From contig JBBRLG010000164.1 of the NCBI GenBank assembly GCA_038231495.1, forward strand, positions 1 to 13,066: 13,066 nt of DNA. The letters are read 5' to 3'. Below are positions 5,176 through 11,360 of this stretch, one piece after another. The position numbers were made by a program, and so were the translations under genes. Positions within the stretch are counted from its first letter, which is position 1. Each line of letters begins with the position of its first letter. Below the pieces are notes generated by a model, which did not search any database, was not told where the DNA came from, and worked only from the letters and a program-made list of their open reading frames with translations. Source of the stretch: JBBRLG01 sp038231495 (GTDB lineage Bacteria > Planctomycetota > Planctomycetia > Gemmatales > Gemmataceae).

Positions 5176-6933
5176 ATGGCCGATCAGCCTCACTCCGAAT
5201 CTCCGTCCTGGTTCCTGACCCTGTCAAAGGCACTCCTGGGCCGACAGACGGTCCTCTTTCTCCGCCTGCAAACGCGCCTGGTGACGAATTCGTTCCTGAC
5301 CCTTTACCGCCAATCGCCCGTCCGGCCGTTGACGGTCGTTTGCATCATGTTCGTCATTTTCGGTTTCGTGTTCCTGGTCAGCGTGGAGGGCTTCAGCTTC
5401 ATCAAACTGCAACAGCTGGCGTTGACGGACCAGATCGTCGGCACCGTCCTGGACCTGCTCTTTTTTGGACTGGGTCTCATGCTGGTTTTCTCGACCGCGT
5501 TACTCCTCTATGCCAGCCTGTTCGCCTCCGCCGAAACGTCGTTCCTGTTGAGCCGGCCGGTCGCGGCGGACAAGGTTTTCGCCTACAAGTTTCACGGGGC
5601 CGTCGCCTTTAGTAGCTGGGCGTTTCTGCTGCTGGGCGCGCCGGTCCTGATCGCCTACGGGCTGATCGGCGAAGCGCCCTGGCACTACTACCCGTGCCTC
5701 GCCCTCTTTTTCGCGGGCTTTGCTCTGCTGCCCGGCTCCCTCGGCGCCCTCCTCTGTTTGGTAGTCGTCAACTTCATACCCCGCCAGCGCAAGACGCTCA
5801 TCATCCTGGCGGCGACCGTGGCCTTGCTGGTGCTGGGCTTCCTCGTTTACCAGATTGGCGACGCCACCCAGCACAACAATTTTGACCGCGAGACCGCGGG
5901 CCGCTTCATGAACCGCCTGAATTTCGCCCGCAGCCCGCTGGCCCCGAGCCACTGGGTTGCCAGCGGCCTGCGCGCGGCGGAACGCAACGGCCCCGACGAC
6001 CTCGGCCTAACCGCCTATTATCTCGCCCTGGTTTGGAGCAACGGCCTGTTCGCCTACCTGGTGACGACGTGGGCCTCTTCCTTCCTCTACCGCCGCGGCT
6101 TGAACCGGATTGCGACCGGCGGTTCACTGCGGCGGCGCTACGGCGGCAGTCGGTTGGACCGCTTGCTCGCCCCGGTCCTTGTTTTCGTACACCCGCGCAC
6201 GCGCTTGCTGCTCGTCAAGGACTTTCGCACCTTTCGCCGGGACCCGGCGCAATGGGCACAGGTGTTGATCTTTAGCGGCTTGTTGGTGTTGGCGTTCTTC
6301 AACATCGGCATGTTTTCCGGCGACACGCTCTGGGTCTACGTCAACAACATCAGCGCCGGCAACGTGCTTCTCATCGGCCTGCTCATCGCGGTTTACAACG
6401 GCCGGTTCATTTTCCCCCTGATGAGTTTGGAGGGCCGCAAGTTTTGGATTCTCGGCTTGCTTCCGATCGACCGGGCGCAATTGCTCTGGGGCAAGTTCGT
6501 GTTTTCCACGACGATGACGCTCGGCTTCGCGATGGCGCTCACCCTTTTCAGCGACGTGATGTTGCGTGTGCCCTGGCTGATCACGGCCTTGCACGGCCTG
6601 ACGGTGCTGGTGCTGGCTTTCGGCCTGAGTGGGTTGAGTGTCGGCCTGGGGTCGCTGCTGGCGGACTTCCGCGAGACGAACCCGTCCAAGATCGCGTCGG
6701 GTTTCGGCGGCACCTTGAACTCGATCATTGGCCTTTTGTTCTTGCTGGCGACGTTCAGCCTGATTTCAGGCCCGTGGCATGTATTTATGATGCTGGACAA
6801 TACCGTCGCCATCGGCGTGACTGGCTGGGTGGAGATGGGATTGGGAGTGTTGGCCGGCTTAGGGGTTGGTGCGGCCGCGCTGGTGGTGCCGCTGCGACTG
6901 GGGATACAAAGCATCCGCCGGCGGGAGTTTTGA
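5176..6933 (+). CDS. ABC exporter permease, large multi-span membrane protein
   Basis: A 585-aa inner-membrane protein, the partner of the ATPase just upstream: the start codon is 8 bp after the ATPase stop, with AGGG 8 nt before the ATG. I count about 11-12 hydrophobic helices, for example around residues 53-77, 90-116, 143-163, 171-199 and 205-225, then a soluble loop with several Arg residues, then five to six more to the end. The segment SAETSFLLSRPVAADKVF (118-135) has the Ser/Thr-Phe-Leu-Leu-Ser-x-Pro pattern that precedes the second helix group in large putative ABC exporters. The protein is about twice the size of a usual ABC-2 permease, so it may act as a fused dimer of permease halves. 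Substrate unknown. Confidence 0.9.
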   Translation: MADQPHSESPSWFLTLSKALLGRQTVLFLRLQTRLVTNSFLTLYRQSPVRPLTVVCIMFVIFGFVFLVSVEGFSFIKLQQLALTDQIVGTVLDLLFFGLGLMLVFSTALLLYASLFASAETSFLLSRPVAADKVFAYKFHGAVAFSSWAFLLLGAPVLIAYGLIGEAPWHYYPCLALFFAGFALLPGSLGALLCLVVVNFIPRQRKTLIILAATVALLVLGFLVYQIGDATQHNNFDRETAGRFMNRLNFARSPLAPSHWVASGLRAAERNGPDDLGLTAYYLALVWSNGLFAYLVTTWASSFLYRRGLNRIATGGSLRRRYGGSRLDRLLAPVLVFVHPRTRLLLVKDFRTFRRDPAQWAQVLIFSGLLVLAFFNIGMFSGDTLWVYVNNISAGNVLLIGLLIAVYNGRFIFPLMSLEGRKFWILGLLPIDRAQLLWGKFVFSTTMTLGFAMALTLFSDVMLRVPWLITALHGLTVLVLAFGLSGLSVGLGSLLADFRETNPSKIASGFGGTLNSIIGLLFLLATFSLISGPWHVFMMLDNTVAIGVTGWVEMGLGVLAGLGVGAAALVVPLRLGIQSIRRREF

Positions 6934-7120
6934 AAGGTTGATTCAGGAGGAATACGCGGCACCGGGACCAAGAGGTCGTTTCCACCGCGTTCGTCTGACG
7001 AGTCGGAATTCGCTCCGCTGCAGGGCAGAAGACCGATTTTGTGTTTTTGCGGTCCAAGTTTTGCTAGATGCTAAGACGGGCTTACAGCACGATGTCCACC
7101 TCTGCTGCGGGATACCTGAG

Positions 7121-7960
7121 TTGAAGAAGCGCACCGCGAAAAACTCCGTTGTCGTGCTGACGATCGGACATTCGACGCGAGCGATCGCTGTCTTCCTCCA
7201 CCTTTTGCAAGCTCAGGGTGTGACGCGACTCGTGGATGTGCGAACGATACCACGTTCGCGGCACAATCCCCAGTTCAACGAGGACACGCTGCCGGCCGCT
7301 TTGCGGGCCGCTGGTATCGACTATCAGCACATGGCGGGTCTCGGGGGTTTGCGGCACACGCGCCCCGATTCGCCGAATGGAGCCTGGCGGAACTCGTCCT
7401 TCCGCGGTTACGCCGACTACATGCAGACGCCCGAGTTCACGGCGAATTTGCAGGTGCTGATCGGCTTGGCCCGGCAAGAACGAGTCGCCTTGATGTGTGC
7501 CGAGGCGGTGCCCTGGCGCTGCCATCGCTCGCTGATTGCGGACGCGTTGGTGGTAAGGGGCTTTGAGGTGGAGCACATCATGAGTGCAACCCATTGCGAC
7601 AAGCATACGCTCCGGCCCTGGGCCGTCGTGAAGGGAAAGCGCCTTACCTATCCACCGGAGTCTGGTGCGGAACCCCGTCAGCCCGACACGATTCAAGCAA
7701 AGCCGCAATCGCCAATTCAAAAAGGAACACGACCAGTGGCACAGAACTTCAAAGTCGGAGATCATGTTTCGTGGAACTCGGAAGCCGGCCGAGTTCGGGG
7801 AACGATCAAGAAGAAAATCACCTCCGCAATCACTTTCAAAGGGTACACGGTCCATGCGTCGAAGGAGGAGCCGCAATACCTGATCGAGAGCGACACGACC
7901 GATCACCAGGCCATGCACAAAGGCTCGGCCCTCAAAAAGCTCAGGAAGAGCAAAGGCTGA
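7121..7960 (+). CDS. DUF488 protein fused to a C-terminal HVA1/TUDOR-like (DUF2945) domain
   Basis: A 279-aa frame. Residues about 11-178 are a complete DUF488 domain: LTIGHSTR (13-20), VDVRTIPRSRHNPQF (38-52), LGGLR (74-78), FRGYADYMQ (94-102), MCAEAVPWRCHRSLIADAL (125-143) and EHIM (151-154). Cys126, Glu128, Cys134 and His135 are the residues expected at its active or metal site. A polar linker (179-205) joins residues about 209-276, which match the HVA1/TUDOR (DUF2945) family: KVGDHVSWNSEAGRV (211-225), GYTVHASKEEPQY (241-253), HKGSALKKL (266-274). The start is uncertain: TTG at 7121 (GGGA about 8 nt upstream) or GTG at 7154. An ATG at 6866 is in frame, but inside the permease gene and followed by non-protein-like sequence. 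The biochemical function of DUF488 is not firmly known; the neighbour at 8003 suggests nucleic-acid repair. Confidence 0.88.
   Translation: MKKRTAKNSVVVLTIGHSTRAIAVFLHLLQAQGVTRLVDVRTIPRSRHNPQFNEDTLPAALRAAGIDYQHMAGLGGLRHTRPDSPNGAWRNSSFRGYADYMQTPEFTANLQVLIGLARQERVALMCAEAVPWRCHRSLIADALVVRGFEVEHIMSATHCDKHTLRPWAVVKGKRLTYPPESGAEPRQPDTIQAKPQSPIQKGTRPVAQNFKVGDHVSWNSEAGRVRGTIKKKITSAITFKGYTVHASKEEPQYLIESDTTDHQAMHKGSALKKLRKSKG
7722..7738 (+). promoter_or_regulatory. Possible internal translation start for the TUDOR-like domain
   Basis: AAGGA (7722-7726) lies 9 nt before an in-frame GTG (7736-7738) inside the DUF488 fusion gene. Starting there gives a 74-aa protein of just the HVA1/TUDOR-like domain, the usual length of free-standing members of that family. 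The gene may therefore make both the fusion and the separate domain, or two former genes were joined by loss of a stop codon. Confidence 0.45.
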
Positions 7961-8002
7961 TCCAAGAACAGCCGCTCGAATTTCTCGCCCGAGACCCTAT
8001 TG

Positions 8003-8956
8003 ATGAGCCGCAACACGTTTTTCTTGGAACCGGTGGCGCCTTTCCGGCTAGATCTCACGGTCTGGACGTTGCGCCGTCGCCCGCACAACGCCATCGACCG
8101 TTGGGACGGCGAAACCTACCGAAGGACGCTGGCCGTGGCGGGAGAGCCGATTGAGGTCGCGGTCGTTCAGACGGGACCAGCCAAGGTGCCGCGACTTCAA
8201 GTCACGGTACACGGCAACCCGCTCGGCTCCGAGGGGAAGCAGGCCGTGACGGTAGCCTTGGAACGATTACTCGGCTACCGCATCGACCTAGCCGCGTTCT
8301 ATGACCTCGTCTCCCGCGATGCCGACCTTGGGCCCTTGGTGCAACGTTTCCGCGGCATGAAACCGCCGCGATTCCCGTCCGTGTTCGAGGGTGTTGTCAA
8401 CGGGATTGCATGTCAGCAACTCACACTGACGGTTGCGATTCATCTGCTTAATCGCTTGGCCGAAAACCACGGTCTAACCCGCGGCGCGGACGGCGAGTCC
8501 AACCACGCCTTCCCGCGGCCGGAGGACTTGGCGAATTTGGCCCCCGAAACATTGCGGCCGCTCGGCTTCAGTCGGCAAAAGGGTCGCGCCATGATTGAAC
8601 TCGCTCAGATCGGAACGGAGGGGCACGCGGGCATGGAAGGGTTGGCGGCTCTCCCCGACCAGGAAGCACTCGCGCGACTGCGGCAACTGCGCGGCGTGGG
8701 ACGATGGACGGCGGAATACGTTCTCCTACGCACCCTGGGGCGGTTAAACGTTTTTCCAGGCGATGACGTGGGTGCTCGCAACAATTTGCAGCGCTGGCTG
8801 GTTCCAGAGAAGCCCCTCGATTACGCGGCGGTGGCCCGCGTTCTGGCCCGTTGGCAACCCTATCAAGGGCTGGTTTATTTTCATCTGTTGCTAGACCGAC
8901 TCACGGAAGCGGGACACTTGCGGACGGGAACCCCGACCGGTGGTAGGACGATCTGA
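8003..8956 (+). CDS. AlkA-like DNA-3-methyladenine glycosylase (HhH-GPD)
   Basis: A 317-aa protein of the AlkA class, which cleaves the N-glycosyl bond of alkylated purines in DNA. Residues about 10-95 form the N-terminal AlkA-type domain. The helical HhH-GPD domain follows, with PPRFPSVFEGVVNGIACQQL (121-140) typical of its first helices. The helix-hairpin-helix is LRQLRGVGRWTAEYVLL (226-242), and VFPGDDVG (250-257) carries the catalytic Asp (Asp255, equivalent to AlkA Asp238). The ATG at 8003 is preferred over the adjacent TTG at 8000; no strong Shine-Dalgarno is seen. It begins 42 bp after the DUF488 gene, so co-transcription is likely. The last 13 codons lie within the first copy of a duplicated 57-nt leader, so the C-terminus (RTGTPTGGRTI) is probably not native to the family. 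Confidence 0.9.
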   Translation: MSRNTFFLEPVAPFRLDLTVWTLRRRPHNAIDRWDGETYRRTLAVAGEPIEVAVVQTGPAKVPRLQVTVHGNPLGSEGKQAVTVALERLLGYRIDLAAFYDLVSRDADLGPLVQRFRGMKPPRFPSVFEGVVNGIACQQLTLTVAIHLLNRLAENHGLTRGADGESNHAFPRPEDLANLAPETLRPLGFSRQKGRAMIELAQIGTEGHAGMEGLAALPDQEALARLRQLRGVGRWTAEYVLLRTLGRLNVFPGDDVGARNNLQRWLVPEKPLDYAAVARVLARWQPYQGLVYFHLLLDRLTEAGHLRTGTPTGGRTI

Positions 8957-8974
8957 TTCAAGGACGTTTGCGGG
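8918..8974 (+). repeat. Duplicated leader, copy A (before transaldolase)
   Basis: Matches 10943-10999 at 44 of 57 positions without gaps, including AACCCCGACCG and CTGATTCAA as identical blocks. Copy A ends 28 nt before the transaldolase ATG, and copy B ends 27 nt before the cupin GTG. Weaker similarity continues to the start codons. Copy A overlaps the last codons and the stop of the glycosylase gene, whereas copy B is fully intergenic. A shared regulatory leader or a duplicated insertion are both possible. Confidence 0.75.
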
Positions 8975-9001
8975 AAACATACTTCACCCGGGAGAGAAAT
9001 C

Positions 9002-10150
9002 ATGAAAGCGACCCAGAAACTCCACGAAATGGGCCAGAGCCTCTGGCTCGATAACATCACCCGCGGCCTGTTGACTGGCGGCACCCTTCACCGCTACATT
9101 GAGGAGTTCGCGATCACGGGGCTTACGTCGAATCCCACTATCTTCGACCACGCCATCAAGAACAGTCACGACTATGACGATGGCATCGGCCAGAAAGTGA
9201 ACGAGGGCAAGTCGGGCGAGGCGCTGTTCTTCGAGCTGGCGCTGGAGGATCTCCGGCAGGCCGCCGATCTGTTCCGGCCGATCCACGACCGGACCAACGG
9301 CGTGGACGGCTGGGTGTCGCTGGAGGTCTCGCCTCTGCTGGCCCACGACACGGCCGGCACCCTCGCCGCGGCCAAGGAACTCCACGCCCGTGCGGATCGG
9401 CCCAACCTCTTCATCAAGATTCCCGGTAACAAGGAGGGCGTCCCCGCCATCGAGGAGGCGATCTTCGCGGGTGTGCCCATCAACGTGACGCTGCTGTTCT
9501 CCCGCGCGCAATACGTAGCGGCCGCCGAGGCGTACCTGCGGGGCATCGAGCGACGCATCGACGCCGGGCTGAACCCCGAGGTCGGCTCCGTGGCTTCGCT
9601 GTTTGTCAGCCGCTGGGACGTTGCGGTGATGGTCGAAGCACCGGAGGCGCTGCGCGAGGAACTTAGCGTAGCCGTCGCCGACCCTGCGTTTCCCGAGCGC
9701 TCGCCGACGAGCGGGGCAGACCAACTCGGCATCGCCATCGCCGGGCAAACCTACGAGACGTACCGTTTCCTACTCGATTCGCCGCGCTGGCAGCGCATCC
9801 TCAATGCCGGCGGCCGCCGGCAGCGACTCCTTTGGGCCAGCACCGGAACCAAGGATCCCAAGGCATCCGATCTCCTATACGTCCACGCGCTGGCCGCTCC
9901 GTTCACCGTAAACACGATGCCCGAAGCCACCTTGAATGCCCTCGCCGATCACGGGGACATCAGCCAGACCTTGCCCGCGCGTGCCCGCTACTGCGACGAG
10001 GTGTTGGCCAAGTTCGCCACCGGTGGCATTGATATCGACGCGCTGGCTGCGCAACTCCAGGACGAAGGGGCCAAAGCGTTCGTCAAGTCCTGGAACGAAC
10101 TGCTGGCATCCATCGCGTCCAAGGGTGAGGCGCTCGAGAAAGCTGGTTGA
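9002..10150 (+). CDS. tal: Transaldolase
   Basis: A 382-aa cytosolic enzyme of the non-oxidative pentose phosphate pathway, moving a dihydroxyacetone unit from sedoheptulose 7-phosphate to glyceraldehyde 3-phosphate. It resembles the long (about 370 aa) mycobacterial-type transaldolase. Visible signatures are GLTSNPTIF (40-48), Schiff-base Lys139 in NLFIKIPGN (135-143), NVTLLFS (161-167), the strand end SLFVSRWD (199-206), and LLWASTGTKDP (276-286) followed by NTMPEATL (304-311). Compared with what I know of the family, there is an extra stretch of about 20 residues (221-240, Pro/Ser-rich) between LREE and LGIAIAGQTY. The ATG at 9002 follows GGAG (8991-8994) by 7 nt. No transketolase, G6PDH or 6PGDH is next to it, which is unusual. 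Confidence 0.95.
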   Translation: MKATQKLHEMGQSLWLDNITRGLLTGGTLHRYIEEFAITGLTSNPTIFDHAIKNSHDYDDGIGQKVNEGKSGEALFFELALEDLRQAADLFRPIHDRTNGVDGWVSLEVSPLLAHDTAGTLAAAKELHARADRPNLFIKIPGNKEGVPAIEEAIFAGVPINVTLLFSRAQYVAAAEAYLRGIERRIDAGLNPEVGSVASLFVSRWDVAVMVEAPEALREELSVAVADPAFPERSPTSGADQLGIAIAGQTYETYRFLLDSPRWQRILNAGGRRQRLLWASTGTKDPKASDLLYVHALAAPFTVNTMPEATLNALADHGDISQTLPARARYCDEVLAKFATGGIDIDALAAQLQDEGAKAFVKSWNELLASIASKGEALEKAG

Positions 10151-10210
10151 GTCCGGAAGAATGAAGACCGACCTCATGACACCGACCACGACAATCGAGG
10201 CACGACCGCG

Positions 10211-10933
10211 ATGGCAATTTACAAGGTCAAACTGAAGAGCCGCCAGGAAATCGCCACCGGCACGATGGCGTTTCATTTCGAGAAGCCGGAGGGGTTCTCG
10301 TACAAGGCGGGCCAGTTTTGCGATATCACGCTCGCCAACCCCCCGGAGACCGACGCGGAAGGAAACACGCGCGGGTTCTCACTCGCCAGCGCCCCCTACG
10401 AGGGCGACCTCATGGTGGCGACGCGGATGCGGGACACCGCGTTCAAGCGAGTCCTCAAGACGATGGCGCTCAGGACGGAAGTCTCGCTAGACGCGCCCTA
10501 TGGTTCGCTCACGCTCCACGGCGACGCGCGCATCCCCGCCGTCTTCCTCTCGGGTGGCATCGGCGTCACTCCCGTCCGGAGCATTGTCCTCCAGGCCACC
10601 CACGACAAACTCCCCCACAAGATCGTCCTCTTCGACTCGAACCGAAGGCCCGAAGACTCGGCGTTTATGGACGAACTGACGGAAGCATCGAAGAGGAACC
10701 CGAATTTCATCCTCGTCGGCACGATGACGGAGATGGAGAAATCGAGTAAGACTTGGAGCGGGGAGACGGGTTTCGTCACCAAAGCCATGCTGGTGAAATC
10801 GGTCAACGATCTCAACCTCCCGATCTTCTACCTCTCGGGCCCCCAGGCGATGGTGGCCGCGATGCGCGAGCTCCTCGACGACTCCGGCGTCAAGGACGAC
10901 AAGATACGCACCGAGGAATTTTCGGGTTACTGA
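10211..10933 (+). CDS. FAD/NAD(P)H-dependent ferredoxin reductase-like oxidoreductase
   Basis: A 240-aa flavoprotein of the ferredoxin-NADP reductase superfamily. The FAD domain (1-105) has AGQFCDI (33-39), the flavin-binding RGFSLAS (54-60) and DAPYGSL (94-100). The NAD(P)H domain (106-240) has FLSGGIGVTPVRSI (112-125), YLSGPQAM (207-214) and the C-terminal EEFSGY (235-240), whose last Tyr would stack on the flavin. There is no iron-sulfur cluster motif (Cys37 is the only cysteine) and no fused haem domain, so it must hand electrons to a separate partner; the cytochrome b-Mo fusion at 11361 is the obvious candidate. It starts 60 bp after the transaldolase stop; GAGG lies about 12 nt before the ATG, rather far. 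Confidence 0.9.
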   Translation: MAIYKVKLKSRQEIATGTMAFHFEKPEGFSYKAGQFCDITLANPPETDAEGNTRGFSLASAPYEGDLMVATRMRDTAFKRVLKTMALRTEVSLDAPYGSLTLHGDARIPAVFLSGGIGVTPVRSIVLQATHDKLPHKIVLFDSNRRPEDSAFMDELTEASKRNPNFILVGTMTEMEKSSKTWSGETGFVTKAMLVKSVNDLNLPIFYLSGPQAMVAAMRELLDDSGVKDDKIRTEEFSGY

Positions 10934-10942
10934 GCCTTCACG

Positions 10943-10999
10943 TTGCAGGCGGAAACCCCGACCGCTGGCATGAAGACCTGATTCAAAGGCGTTTTTGAG
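10943..10999 (+). repeat. Duplicated leader, copy B (before cupin gene)
   Basis: Second copy of the 57-nt sequence described at 8918-8974. It starts 9 bp after the reductase stop codon and ends 27 nt before the cupin GTG. A TGA at 10979-10981, within CTGATTCAA, aligns with the glycosylase stop codon in copy A. This suggests that copy A, like copy B, once lay outside a gene. Confidence 0.75.
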
Positions 11000-11025
11000 C
11001 AGAACACACTCCAAGGAGATTTATC

Positions 11026-11352
11026 GTGGCCATTCCGCACGCGCAGCCGGGTGAAGCGATCGATATCCGCCCGCTAGGGTCCGCACTGGCTCAAGCCAAG
11101 ACAACGACTTTGGTGAAGACCAAGACGTTGGAAATCATTCGTCTGGTGATTCCAGCAGGAAAAGACATCCCCGAACACAAGGCCCCCGGAGAAATCACGG
11201 TCCAGTGCCTGGAAGGTCGAGTCGCCTTCACGGTCGGCCACACGACGCGCGACCTGGAAGCAGGGCAGATGCTCTACCTCGCCACGGAAGAGCCCCATGC
11301 GCTTCACGGCATCGAAGACGCCTCGGTCCTCGTGACGATCTTGCTCCGCTAG
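11026..11352 (+). CDS. Small cupin-domain protein
   Basis: A 108-aa single-domain cupin, a small beta barrel. It begins at GTG 11026, supported by AAGGAG (11013-11018) 7 nt upstream. Motif 1 is reduced: IPAGKDIPEHKAPGEITVQ (42-60) has His51 and Glu56 but Lys where the second His of HxH is usual. Motif 2, LEAGQMLYLATEEPHALHG (77-95), supplies His91 and His94. A metal could therefore still be bound by three residues. The stop TAG overlaps the AGGA of the next gene, so the two are translated from one message. Its place between a flavin reductase and a molybdoenzyme suggests a redox accessory or sensor role, which is only inferred. Confidence 0.88.
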   Translation: MAIPHAQPGEAIDIRPLGSALAQAKTTTLVKTKTLEIIRLVIPAGKDIPEHKAPGEITVQCLEGRVAFTVGHTTRDLEAGQMLYLATEEPHALHGIEDASVLVTILLR

Positions 11353-11360
11353 GAATCCTC

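Noticed and set aside
6945..6950. Perfect AGGAGG after the permease stop
   Set aside because: No ATG, GTG or TTG follows within a usable distance, so it is not assigned to any gene.
6930..6960. Third copy of the duplicated leader (TTGATTCAGGAGG resembles CTGATTCAAGGACG)
   Set aside because: The similarity covers only about a dozen bases and does not extend on either side.
6866..7120. Upstream extension of the DUF488 gene to the ATG at 6866
   Set aside because: It would overlap the permease gene by 68 bp and adds residues with no similarity to the domain; the DUF488 domain normally begins at LTIGHS.
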